Of a stretch of DNA of 15,107 nt, positions 1 to 7,055 are shown one piece after another (the stretch's first letter is position 1; every line of letters begins with the position of its first letter). The stretch lies in contig CAKZJN010000016.1 of NCBI GenBank assembly GCA_936943465.1, positions 1 to 15,107 of the forward strand, written 5' to 3'. The notes below the pieces were generated by a model that did not search any database, was not told the DNA's origin, and saw only the letters and a program-made list of their open reading frames with translations. The translations under genes were made by a program, and so were the position numbers. The DNA is from an uncultured Rhodoferax sp. (GTDB lineage: Bacteria; Pseudomonadota; Gammaproteobacteria; Burkholderiales; Burkholderiaceae_C).

Positions 1-71
1 AAATCTCTCTGGACGCAGGCCCCGAGGGGCTCGGGCTTCAGGTACAGGTCGACTTCCCGCAGGCGGCCTAA
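1..71 (+). CDS. Possible C-terminal end of a plus-strand gene (partial)
   Basis: An open frame enters from the left edge (first full codon at base 3) and ends at a TAA at 69-71. It gives about 22 residues, ending LQVQVDFPQAA, with mostly G or C in third codon positions as expected for real coding here. The opposite strand is also open over these bases, but it has a stop just upstream and no ATG or GTG start, so the plus strand is the better reading. It would converge on the MgtC-like gene whose stop codon is at 88-90. The piece is too short to name a family. Confidence 0.4.
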   Translation, partial: ISLDAGPEGLGLQVQVDFPQAA

Positions 72-97
72 CGTGCTGTCGGCACGGTCAACGTGCC
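72..97. terminator. Possible hairpin between convergent genes
   Basis: Just after the TAA at 69-71 there are three competing arms: CGTGC (72-76), GGCACG (81-86) and CGTGCC (92-97). The middle arm can pair with either neighbour, as CGTGC-TGTCG-GCACG or as GGCACG-GTCAA-CGTGCC. The structure sits between two convergent stop codons, where a shared terminator is expected. There is no T-run on either side, so this is weak, and part of it lies inside the end of the MgtC-like gene. Confidence 0.25.
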
Positions 98-1329
98 GCC
101 CAGTACCCGCCCCAAACCGCCAGCATCATCCACAAAAGACCCGGAATAATCTGACGGGCGTAGGCCGCGCCACCTGAGTTCCATGCCACCACAGACTTGG
201 TCAGGGTGTTGGCGGTCAGACCCAACAGAATGGGCAAAACGGCTTGCTCCGCCAGAATTTTTCCAGAGGCCATGAGCGATGCCGTGGAGGCCGCCGTGGC
301 ATGCGCATCGGCCAAGCCGCTGACCAGCGCGCCAAGCACCAGGCCCTGTTCACCCAAGGCCGCATTCAGTCCGGCTGAAATCATCACCACGCAAGCCAGT
401 ACCAGTGCAAAAACCAACGATGCGGTGACGCTAAAGGCGCGGCCTTTTTCTGGTCCCATGGGGGCTGTTGACGCATCCTTGCTGCCACGCACCAGATAAA
501 CCACTCCATACAGCGTTGCTGCCCCACCGCCTGCCGCCAAGGGCAGTGCCAAGGAGCGCAACAAGGCCGGTTGCACCAGGCCAATCAGCAAGGACATTTG
601 CACGATGGTGGCAATGGACGACAGCACCGCCCCGGCTACCGCTGGCCCCATAAGCGCGGGGCTTGCCGATGCGCGTTGGCCCATGGCGTGAATTGTCGCG
701 GTGCTGGAAACAAAACCTGCAGCAAACCCGGCCAGCGGCAAGCCATAGCGCGGCCCGAGCCAACGGCCCCCAACATAACCGGCGGCACTGATCGCCATCA
801 CTGCCACCACCAGCGTCATCAGGCTGCGGGGATTCAGTGCATTGAACGGGCCCATGTACTGATCGGGCGCCAGCGGCATCACGATTAGCACCATGGCAGC
901 GAAGATGAAAGCGTCCTGCAAATCCTGCTCGGTCAGCAGGTTGCGCACGACGTGATGAAACCAGGTGCGGGCCACCAACAAGAGCGCAAGCAGCACCCCA
1001 ACGCCAGCCGCGAGCAAGGCGTCCTGCACCGCCAGTCCACCCAACATGCACATCAGCACCAACGCAAACTCGGTGGTGAGCCCCGGGTCCAATTTGGGGT
1101 TGCTGCGGTAGGCCACCATCGCGGCTCCTGCCGTAACCAGCACCGCCAGCGCCAGCAGCGCAACGCCTCCAAGCAGCATGGCCACCGCACCCAGAATGGA
1201 GGTGATGGCAAAGGTGCGGATGCCAGCGGCGCTTCGGTCCGGACTACTCGACTTGCGCCGCTCGCGCTCGGCTCCCACCAGCAGGCCAATGCCCAGAGCA
1301 ACGCAGAGCGATATCAGCGTGGATTGCAT
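88..1329 (-). CDS. MgtC/SapB family membrane protein with DUF4010 domain
   Basis: The 413-residue protein is almost entirely hydrophobic, with about a dozen predicted membrane segments. Residues 1-130 resemble the MgtC/SapB domain: GLLVGAERERR at about 15-25, then GIRTFAITSILGA at about 36-48. Residues about 168-400 resemble DUF4010: NPRSLMTLVVAVMAISAAGY, GFAAGFVSSTATIHAMG near 201-217, and SGLADAHATAAS near 337-348. The start chosen is the ATG at 1327-1329, where the MgtC homology begins and a GAAAGG ribosome site lies upstream. A longer reading from a TTG at 1407 would start inside an operator. The family is known as inner-membrane proteins whose function is mostly undefined; MgtC itself modulates Mg2+ and phosphate homeostasis and F-ATPase. 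The gene is divergent from the DUF3149 gene and shares its FNR-type sites. The substrate is unknown. Confidence 0.9.
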   Translation of the reverse strand: MQSTLISLCVALGIGLLVGAERERRKSSSPDRSAAGIRTFAITSILGAVAMLLGGVALLALAVLVTAGAAMVAYRSNPKLDPGLTTEFALVLMCMLGGLAVQDALLAAGVGVLLALLLVARTWFHHVVRNLLTEQDLQDAFIFAAMVLIVMPLAPDQYMGPFNALNPRSLMTLVVAVMAISAAGYVGGRWLGPRYGLPLAGFAAGFVSSTATIHAMGQRASASPALMGPAVAGAVLSSIATIVQMSLLIGLVQPALLRSLALPLAAGGGAATLYGVVYLVRGSKDASTAPMGPEKGRAFSVTASLVFALVLACVVMISAGLNAALGEQGLVLGALVSGLADAHATAASTASLMASGKILAEQAVLPILLGLTANTLTKSVVAWNSGGAAYARQIIPGLLWMMLAVWGGYWAAR

Positions 1330-1393
1330 AAAGCCTTTCGTGCCACCGCGACTACGGAGGGGTCCGTCGCATGGTAGTGCAGGCACGGCCAGT

Positions 1394-1407
1394 TTGATAG
1401 ATATCAA
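1394..1407. promoter_or_regulatory. FNR-type operator, perfect match (TTGAT-AGAT-ATCAA)
   Basis: The sequence TTGATAGATATCAA matches the FNR/ANR consensus TTGAT-N4-ATCAA at all ten defined bases. It lies between the divergent MgtC-like gene (start 65 bases away) and the DUF3149 gene (start 94 bases away). A Crp/Fnr regulator with an FNR-like recognition helix is encoded nearby at 2373-1657. Which promoter it serves is unclear. A weak -10 candidate for the MgtC-like gene, TACCAT at 1376-1371 on the minus strand, would place the site at about -36. Confidence 0.7.
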
Positions 1408-1432
1408 ACAATGCTGAGAGAGGCGACATGCA

Positions 1433-1446
1433 TTGATTTAAATCAC
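1433..1446. promoter_or_regulatory. Second FNR-type operator (TTGAT-TTAA-ATCAC)
   Basis: TTGATTTAAATCAC differs from the FNR consensus at one base, the last. Its centre is 39 bp from the centre of the perfect site at 1394-1407. It lies 55 bases before the DUF3149 start codon, a normal position for an activator site of that gene. No convincing -10 hexamer is visible at the ideal distance (CACACT at 1469-1474 matches 3 of 6). Confidence 0.55.
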
Positions 1447-1500
1447 CCGCTTCTGCCCGCAAGGCGCCCACACTGGCGCCACTTCACTGAGGAGAACACC

Positions 1501-1644
1501 ATGAAATTGATTCACGACCTGTTTAGTACCGACTACGGAATCATGAGCATCAGCGGCATCGTATTCATGCTGGGCATGGGCGTATTTTTCGTCAAGTTCT
1601 TTACGAACAAGATGAATGAGTCGGCCGCCAAAGACGCCAAGTAA
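1501..1644 (+). CDS. Small DUF3149-type single-span membrane protein
   Basis: The 47-residue protein has a short polar N-terminus (MKLIHDLFSTDYG), one hydrophobic segment at about residues 14-38 (including GIVFMLGMGVFFVKFF), and a charged tail ending in KDAK. This matches the DUF3149 family of tiny membrane proteins common in beta- and gammaproteobacteria. The function is unknown. The start is the ATG at 1501, with a GGAG ribosome site at 1491-1494. An in-frame extension to 1411 has no family similarity and would run through the second FNR site. The gene has its own intergenic region with two FNR-type sites, so it is probably controlled by oxygen or redox state. It ends 12 bases from the end of the convergent Crp/Fnr gene. 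Confidence 0.85.
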   Translation: MKLIHDLFSTDYGIMSISGIVFMLGMGVFFVKFFTNKMNESAAKDAK

Positions 1645-1656
1645 ACCCGCCGGGGC

Positions 1657-2373
1657 CTAGGCTTCGGTCAGCCCTTCTTGCCGAAGGATGCGGTAGGCCC
1701 TGCCCTGCTTGTCCAACGGCTCCAGAATGCCCTCGCGCACAAAGTAGCTCACTTCGCGGCTGACGGTTTCCATCTTCAGGTCGAGCATGGCCCCCATGTC
1801 CTCGCGGTTGAACAGCGTTGACAATTGGGTGTCGGCATTGCTGCGCATTTTGAGGATGAAATTCGCCACGCGCTGGCGTGCGGTTCCGTAGTTCAGGTCC
1901 GCCAGCCAGTCTTCTGATTCCTTCTGGTTGTGCGACCACTTTTTCATCAGGTTCTGGTGCAAGCGGGGTGACTGGGTCGCCAGGTTTTGAACAATTTCCA
2001 GCGGAATGCGACAGGCCGACAAAGCCGTTAGCGCCACCGCCGTGGTTTCATATTTGCCCTGCACCAGGGCTTCGAGGCCGATCACATCACCCTGCCGCAT
2101 GACGCGCACGATGCGCTCGCGCCCGTCATTGGTGGTGCGCACCAGTTTGACCATGCCCAAGCGCACGGTAAAGAGCCCATTGGCAGCGCCCCCCTCCTGG
2201 GTCAGCTCGGCGCCGGCTTGGTAGTCCAGATCATCAATCGGTGCGTGGATGTGGTCAAAGTCGGCTTCATTCAAATCAGCAAACAAAGCCATTTCGCGCA
2301 CCGCGCAATGGCGGCAATCCGACGTACCACGCCAGGTTGAGGCGAGCGCTCCCCGTATCGGTATCAGCCGCAT
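1657..2373 (-). CDS. Crp/Fnr family transcriptional regulator, FNR-like with an incomplete cysteine set
   Basis: The 238-residue protein has an N-terminal CxxC (Cys20, Cys23), a cyclic-nucleotide-binding-type beta barrel at about 30-130, a dimer helix at about 130-160, and a winged helix-turn-helix at about 165-232. The recognition helix carries METVSR, with Glu202, Ser205 and Arg206 spaced like FNR Glu209, Ser212 and Arg213, so a TTGAT-type target is expected. E. coli FNR binds its [4Fe-4S] cluster with Cys20, Cys23, Cys29 and Cys122. Here Cys20, Cys23 and Cys121 (in ACRIP, like FNR CEIP) are present, but position 29 is Ala. The start is the ATG at 2371-2373; it overlaps the end of the YeeE-rhodanese gene by 10 bases. 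The upstream in-frame extension reads as shadow of that gene. It is probably the co-transcribed regulator of the cytochrome cluster. The signal it senses is uncertain. Confidence 0.92.
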   Translation of the reverse strand: MRLIPIRGALASTWRGTSDCRHCAVREMALFADLNEADFDHIHAPIDDLDYQAGAELTQEGGAANGLFTVRLGMVKLVRTTNDGRERIVRVMRQGDVIGLEALVQGKYETTAVALTALSACRIPLEIVQNLATQSPRLHQNLMKKWSHNQKESEDWLADLNYGTARQRVANFILKMRSNADTQLSTLFNREDMGAMLDLKMETVSREVSYFVREGILEPLDKQGRAYRILRQEGLTEA

Positions 2374-3731
2374 CCGCCACCACCCTTGTCGCGCTTGAGC
2401 TGCAGCACGATGCGTGGCTCGAAGCTGAGCTTTTCGTACTCGATCGGGCTCGGCGCACAAGACTTGTAGCGATCTCCCAGCGCGGCGGTGAAGGCGTAAC
2501 GCAATTGGTCGTCTTCGGCCTTGGCAAGGGATTTGAGGCCCGGGTCTTCGGCACCGAAGGTGGCAATCCACTGGTTCACACCGCCTTCAAGAATGTAGAC
2601 ATTCGGCACCCGGTTGGCGACCAGTAGCTTCCAGGCCTGGGTCGCCATTTTTTCATCGTTGCCGATCGCGATAAACACCGTGTTGGCCGGTGGCTCGGTT
2701 AGCAGCGCGGGCACCTTGCTCTGCAGTTGTGGCAGCGGTACGTTGATGGCACCAGCCATGTGGTACAGATTGAAGTCGGCCTCGCTGCGCACATCCAGAT
2801 AAACGGGCTTGATCGACTGTTGAAAGCGTGCCTTGAACGCCTCGGCTGGCGTGACATGCACCAGGCGTGCCGTCAGCATGTCATCGGCACGGAGCGTGCG
2901 GGTGACCATTTGTGGCTTGGCCGCCGGCGCCGTGCTTTGGGCCACCGGCGCGGGTGCAGAGGCAGCGCCCATAGCCGGCTTGGCCGTACCCGCCGTCAGG
3001 GCCGGCTCGCTGCGTTTAAACTGCGCACTCTCGTAGCGCGATTCCAGTGAGGGTGTGCCAATCAGCACCACCCCAAAGGCCATCAGCGCCAGCGCCAGCG
3101 CACCGAACTTGCGCAGTGCGGGTTCGCGCGACAGATCCTTGTTGGCCACCACCCTCTCGATCTGCTCGGCTCCCCACAGCAGCGCCAGCGCCACCAGAAC
3201 GATCACCACGACGACCATCGGAGCGGTGGTGTTGAACACCTGATCCAGCGTCAGCCGGCCCAGGTAGCCCGCGCTGTTGTACCAGCCGTCAAACAGTTGC
3301 TCGGTCTCGCCAAACAGGAAGGCGCCCACGAAGCCGCCGGCCATAAACATCATGCCGTCGATACGCCCGCTGGAGGCCGATGCCAACGAAGTGGTCGGGC
3401 AGAAGCCGCCAATGATGAAGCCCGCGCCCATGATCAGGCCGCCCAGCAAACCCGAGTCCAGGTAGGTGGGGTTGACCCATACATGGCTGAAGTCAATCAC
3501 GCCCAGGCCCACAGAGCCAAACAGCAGCACGAGGGCCACGGCAATGGCGGTGAACATCACCTTGAACACGGTGAGTTCGCGAAAGTAGAACTGCCCGGCC
3601 AGCTTGCGGGAGTCGCCAAAACCGGCCATCTCCAGCGTGAGGCCAAAGGCAAAGCCGACCAGACCGAACACCAGGTACGACCAGGGGTTGGCCGCACTGA
3701 CGGCGGAAAGGGAATCAAGGGGAAAGCTCAT
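2364..3731 (-). CDS. YeeE/YedE membrane protein fused to a rhodanese-like domain lacking the catalytic Cys
   Basis: This is a 455-residue fusion. Residues 1-225 form a YeeE/YedE-type membrane domain with about six hydrophobic segments. Its conserved block GAGFIIGGFCPTTSLASASSG holds Cys111; conserved Cys residues pass thiosulfate in the YeeE/TsuA family. Residues 241-275 are an Ala/Pro-rich linker. Residues about 290-395 are rhodanese-like: VYLDVRSEADFNLYHMAGAINVP at 310-332 and LEGGVNQW at 381-388. The loop that normally holds the catalytic Cys reads FIAIGNDEKMA (353-363) with no Cys. The tail contains Cys425 and ends GGGGCG with Cys454 next to last. A good AGGAG ribosome site precedes the ATG at 3729-3731. 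The gene follows the smaller YeeE/YedE gene by 36 bases, and the pair may form one transporter. The role in sulfur-compound import or sulfur relay is inferred. Confidence 0.9.
   Translation of the reverse strand: MSFPLDSLSAVSAANPWSYLVFGLVGFAFGLTLEMAGFGDSRKLAGQFYFRELTVFKVMFTAIAVALVLLFGSVGLGVIDFSHVWVNPTYLDSGLLGGLIMGAGFIIGGFCPTTSLASASSGRIDGMMFMAGGFVGAFLFGETEQLFDGWYNSAGYLGRLTLDQVFNTTAPMVVVVIVLVALALLWGAEQIERVVANKDLSREPALRKFGALALALMAFGVVLIGTPSLESRYESAQFKRSEPALTAGTAKPAMGAASAPAPVAQSTAPAAKPQMVTRTLRADDMLTARLVHVTPAEAFKARFQQSIKPVYLDVRSEADFNLYHMAGAINVPLPQLQSKVPALLTEPPANTVFIAIGNDEKMATQAWKLLVANRVPNVYILEGGVNQWIATFGAEDPGLKSLAKAEDDQLRYAFTAALGDRYKSCAPSPIEYEKLSFEPRIVLQLKRDKGGGGCG
2377..2387 (-). promoter_or_regulatory. 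Ribosome binding site for the Crp/Fnr gene, inside the preceding gene
   Basis: On the minus strand AAGGGTGGTGG lies just before the ATG at 2373, with AAGGG 9 bases from the start codon. The same bases encode Lys and Gly codons in the C-terminal tail of the YeeE-rhodanese protein. This supports the short start of the regulator and suggests translational coupling. It also gives an alternative reason for the Gly-rich tail of the upstream protein. Confidence 0.5.
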
Positions 3732-3767
3732 GGTCTGCTCCTGAGGGATCGGACGGTAGGCATGCGT

Positions 3768-4307
3768 TCAAGTCCAGAGCTTGCGCACAAAGTACGCAAG
3801 CAGATAGGCCCCGGCAAAGATGGCCAGCATGATGACCCACGAACCGGCCGCCAGCGTGGCACCGCCCGACAGTGCCTGCCCCGAGGTGCAACCGCGTGCC
3901 ATGCGCGCGCCGTATAGAAAAATCATGCCGCCCAGAAAAGCCATGATCCAGCGCGTACGGTTGGAGATGCGCGGGCCCTTGTTGGTCACCAGCTTGAAGC
4001 GGCCATTCCACACGCCTGACACAAAGCCGCCCAGCAAGGCACCAAAGAACACCGGAACGATCCAGTCATCGAGCGGGTTCTTGTCGCCGCCGGCCATCTT
4101 GAGCAGGTAAGGCGTCTGGTCCACATGGGCCGGTGCCACCAAATCCACCAGCGCCGCATCGATCCGGCTGGTAGCGCCCGATGAGCCCAGGCCGTTACCG
4201 GTCAGCAAAAAGGCCATAAACAGCACCACACCCAGAATGGCGCCCGCCAGGTAGGGGTGCAGGTAGGCCTTCTCCGGGCGGCGAAAGAGTGATCGGATTG
4301 CGTTCAT
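3768..4307 (-). CDS. YeeE/YedE family membrane protein (sulfur-compound transport)
   Basis: The 179-residue protein has about four membrane segments (residues 18-38, 83-101, 119-135 and 152-174). The family signature GARMARGCTSGQALSGGA lies at about 133-150, with conserved Cys140. YeeE/YedE proteins form bundles with re-entrant loops, and E. coli and Spirochaeta members import thiosulfate using conserved Cys residues. This protein has only one such motif. The next gene supplies another (Cys111), so the two may assemble as halves. A GGGAG ribosome site precedes the ATG at 4305-4307. It sits 21 bases after the cytochrome fusion gene, consistent with one transcript. The substrate could be thiosulfate, sulfite or another sulfur species; the sequence does not decide. 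Confidence 0.9.
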   Translation of the reverse strand: MNAIRSLFRRPEKAYLHPYLAGAILGVVLFMAFLLTGNGLGSSGATSRIDAALVDLVAPAHVDQTPYLLKMAGGDKNPLDDWIVPVFFGALLGGFVSGVWNGRFKLVTNKGPRISNRTRWIMAFLGGMIFLYGARMARGCTSGQALSGGATLAAGSWVIMLAIFAGAYLLAYFVRKLWT

Positions 4308-4328
4308 ACGGATCTCCCAAAGATTGGA

Positions 4329-7055
4329 CTAGGCATGGTCTTCCACTTCCTCGACACCGGTCACCATGGCGCGGATGCCCTCCATCGGTGTGGGGCCGGT
4401 GGTGGTGAGGTAGACGTGACCGACGATAAAGGTAGCAAAGAACCAGGCGGCCAGCGCGTGCAAAGGTGCAATCACCGGCAAACCACCCAGCAGGGCCACC
4501 AGATCAGGCCGGTACTGCGCACCCCAGATCAGCGCGCCGGTCGCAATTTGCAGCGGCAGCAGCACGTTCAGGATGCCGAAGTAGGTGAGCTTCTGGATCG
4601 GGTTCATGCGGTCATCGGGACTCTTCTCAAATGGATGCGGCTCGCCCTTGAAGATGCCCGACAGGTAGTAGGCGCTCTGGCGCATCGAGTCGTTGATAAA
4701 GCCCTGCGGACGCGGCAGGTACTCCCGCATGCGCTCGGTGGCCAGGTGGTAGAACAGCGACAGCGCCGCATTCACCACCAGCAGCACGGCCAGCACGTTG
4801 TGCAGCGTCACCATGGCCGGGAACGCATCGGCATCGAACCAGTCGGGGCGGTGAATCACGATGCCGGTGGCCAGCAGACTCACGATGCTGATGGCTTGCA
4901 GCCAATGCCAGAAGCGGCGGTAGGCGTCATACATCTGCACCGGGTGGGTCGGCTCCGCATGGTGCGGACGCTTGCGCCAGGCCAGGTAGCGCAGCAGGCC
5001 GTGGCCGCTCACGCCGACCAGTGTGCCCAGAAACGCCAGCAGACCAATGGCATCCACCCAGCCAATGCGGCTGGAGCCAAAGACATACAGGGCGTCGCGC
5101 GCGGGTACCGGCTGGTAGCGCAGCGCGCCGTCGCTTGCGCGCACCAGATCACCGCTGGGCGTTACGTTGGCGCCCGCTTCCATGCGTGGCAGCACGGGCG
5201 CAAAGCTGGCCAGCGCCATGCCTTCCTGCATGCGCGACTGCTTGTTGTGGCAGGCCGCGCAATCCCGTAGCACATGCGCACCGCGCGCCACACCGTGGTT
5301 GATGGCATAGGGCTGCACCTGTCCGTCCATGCGCGGATTCTTCAGGCCCAAGGCCAGCAGGCGCGCTTTGATCGTGTCCTGCTTTTGCGGCGTGTCCACG
5401 CGCAACTCGGCTGCACTCAGGGTGCCGTCTTTGTCCGTGTCAAAGGTGGTCAAAATTTCAGCGACGTAGGCGCGTTGGCCGGTCGCCTTTTTGCCGTCAC
5501 CGTTGCCAAAGAAGGCCGTCTGCAAGTCGACCAGCCGCACCGGGCGCGCGCGCCCCTGGACGTCGTCCACCACCCAGTAAAAGCTGGTGATCAGGTTGTA
5601 GGGTGCCAGGGCCGGGTTACCCGACTGCGCCTCGCCGCGTGCCAGCAAAACCGGCACATAGCCTTCCACCAGCGACTTCACGTTGCCCGGCTCACCCTGC
5701 ACGCCCCGGCAGGTCTTGGCAGGTTGGGCGTTCGCGGTGAGCACGGTCCAGTCGTAGGTCTGGATGGCGGGTGCATGTTGTTGCGGAATGTGGCAGGTCT
5801 CGCAGGCCAGCGCAGCCATGTGGGTGGACACATAGGGCAACCAGGTGGAATGGGTGGCGGCATCGTGGCAGGTGTCGCAGCGGCGCATGTCGCCCTGCGG
5901 TACCGCGGTCGCATGGCTGCGGGCACCGGGGCCGCGGGCCAGATCGTGATCGGGCTTTTGCAGGTACTCCGCAATATCCACCGTGCGCGGGTCATAGCGC
6001 AGGTGCGATGGGCGGTTGCCCAGATCCCCGCGCGCATGCGCCGGGTTGTTGCGTGCGTGGTGGCAGTCGGTGCATTGCAACTGGCGTTCCGCGTGTACGT
6101 CCCAGGAACGGTTCAGGCTTTCCTTGTTGGCCAGGTTCACGCCCGAGAGCTTGATGCGCTGACCGGAAACCACCTGGCCGGTAGTGGCCGTCTGGGGTTG
6201 ATCCAGATCGCAGGCGCTCACCTGAATCGGCGTGCTGCCGCCCGGATGGGCCTCGCCATGGCAGGCAGCGCAATTGGCGTTGCTGGGGTCCTGCACCGCC
6301 AGTTTGCGACTGTCGAGCAGGCCATCGGCGGTAAACGCGGCGCGGTTCCAGCTCCAGCCTTTGGCCTTGCCACCACCAGATTCCACAATGCCCAGTCCGA
6401 GCAGTGTGGCGGTGTTGGCATCACCAAAGCGGCCGGCGCTGATGGCCTCGGCCCGCGCAGCCAGATTCGGCTTGGCGATGTGGCACAGGAAGCAATTCAT
6501 CTCCATCGTGCCCGAGGCCTTCCAGTCCCAGGCCGCGCGCTTGCCATCCGCCGACAGAATCGAGGCTTCGGGGTCGTTCGCGTTGGGTGCCAGCGCCTGC
6601 AGCGGCTGGCCATTGCGTGCCGTGTTGGCAGGCCCGCCGCCCACCACACGCTGGCCGTTGGCCATTAACCAGGCCGGAGTAGAAAGGTCCAGCAGTTCAT
6701 CCCCCGCCAGCGTCAGGTAACGGTAGCGCAGCGGGTCCCAGCGGCCGAAGTAGCCGTTGCTCGCATTCCAGCTACCTTGGGCTGGCGCGGCAAACTGGCT
6801 CAAACCCAGGTCGGCATGAAAGGCGTGGCTGGCAATGTAGCTGGCGTCGTGGCACTGGCCGCAGGTCTTGAGGGTCGACACGGCCTGCCCGGACTTCAAC
6901 ACGCTTACGCCTTGCGCATCGAGCAGGGCCATCGGCGGGTGCATGGTCTTTAGGTCTGGGCTCGCCGCTTGCGCGGCGCTCCACACCACGGCTCCGGCCA
7001 GCAATAGCCCCAGGCTGCCCCAGCGCAGCAGACGGTAACGGTTGGACGTTTTCAT
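4329..7055 (-). CDS. Heptaheme cytochrome c / membrane cytochrome b fusion protein with an EF-hand loop
   Basis: The 908-residue protein has a signal peptide at 1-31 (a hydrophobic stretch ending AAQAAS). Seven CxxCH motifs begin at Cys65, 188, 262, 328, 393, 418 and 599. Between the last two lies a canonical EF-hand loop, DTDKDGTLSAAE at 539-550. Residues about 664-884 form a membrane domain with five hydrophobic segments like cytochrome b561/hydrogenase-type b subunits. Candidate b-heme His residues are 717, 752, 866 and 880, and the domain ends with the PTPMEGIRAMVTG motif typical of that family. It is likely an inner-membrane quinol-linked protein with a periplasmic c-heme arm. The ATG at 7053-7055 has GGAGG at 7061-7065 and overlaps the octaheme stop codon (ATGA), so the two are translationally coupled. 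Seven motifs align with those of the octaheme partner; the second is missing. The exact electron path is inferred. Confidence 0.92.
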   Translation of the reverse strand: MKTSNRYRLLRWGSLGLLLAGAVVWSAAQAASPDLKTMHPPMALLDAQGVSVLKSGQAVSTLKTCGQCHDASYIASHAFHADLGLSQFAAPAQGSWNASNGYFGRWDPLRYRYLTLAGDELLDLSTPAWLMANGQRVVGGGPANTARNGQPLQALAPNANDPEASILSADGKRAAWDWKASGTMEMNCFLCHIAKPNLAARAEAISAGRFGDANTATLLGLGIVESGGGKAKGWSWNRAAFTADGLLDSRKLAVQDPSNANCAACHGEAHPGGSTPIQVSACDLDQPQTATTGQVVSGQRIKLSGVNLANKESLNRSWDVHAERQLQCTDCHHARNNPAHARGDLGNRPSHLRYDPRTVDIAEYLQKPDHDLARGPGARSHATAVPQGDMRRCDTCHDAATHSTWLPYVSTHMAALACETCHIPQQHAPAIQTYDWTVLTANAQPAKTCRGVQGEPGNVKSLVEGYVPVLLARGEAQSGNPALAPYNLITSFYWVVDDVQGRARPVRLVDLQTAFFGNGDGKKATGQRAYVAEILTTFDTDKDGTLSAAELRVDTPQKQDTIKARLLALGLKNPRMDGQVQPYAINHGVARGAHVLRDCAACHNKQSRMQEGMALASFAPVLPRMEAGANVTPSGDLVRASDGALRYQPVPARDALYVFGSSRIGWVDAIGLLAFLGTLVGVSGHGLLRYLAWRKRPHHAEPTHPVQMYDAYRRFWHWLQAISIVSLLATGIVIHRPDWFDADAFPAMVTLHNVLAVLLVVNAALSLFYHLATERMREYLPRPQGFINDSMRQSAYYLSGIFKGEPHPFEKSPDDRMNPIQKLTYFGILNVLLPLQIATGALIWGAQYRPDLVALLGGLPVIAPLHALAAWFFATFIVGHVYLTTTGPTPMEGIRAMVTGVEEVEDHA

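Noticed and set aside
1..80. Minus-strand reading at the left edge (contains VDLYLKPEPLGACVQRD)
   Set aside because: It has a stop upstream inside the MgtC-like gene and no usable start codon before the edge. The plus-strand tail is more plausible, though neither is certain.
1330..1407. N-terminal extension of the MgtC-like protein from a TTG codon
   Set aside because: The TTG lies inside the perfect FNR site, the extra 26 residues show no family similarity, and the ATG at 1329 has a ribosome site.
2374..2571. N-terminal extension of the Crp/Fnr protein
   Set aside because: The extra 66 residues are Arg-rich shadow sequence of the rhodanese-like domain in another frame. The ATG at 2373 gives the expected FNR length and Cys positions.
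5274..6668. 464-codon open frame on the plus strand, antisense to the cytochrome fusion gene
   Set aside because: It has no recognisable domain and a skewed Arg/Gly/His/Ala composition, and it lies wholly opposite a gene with clear heme motifs. It is a GC-rich shadow frame.
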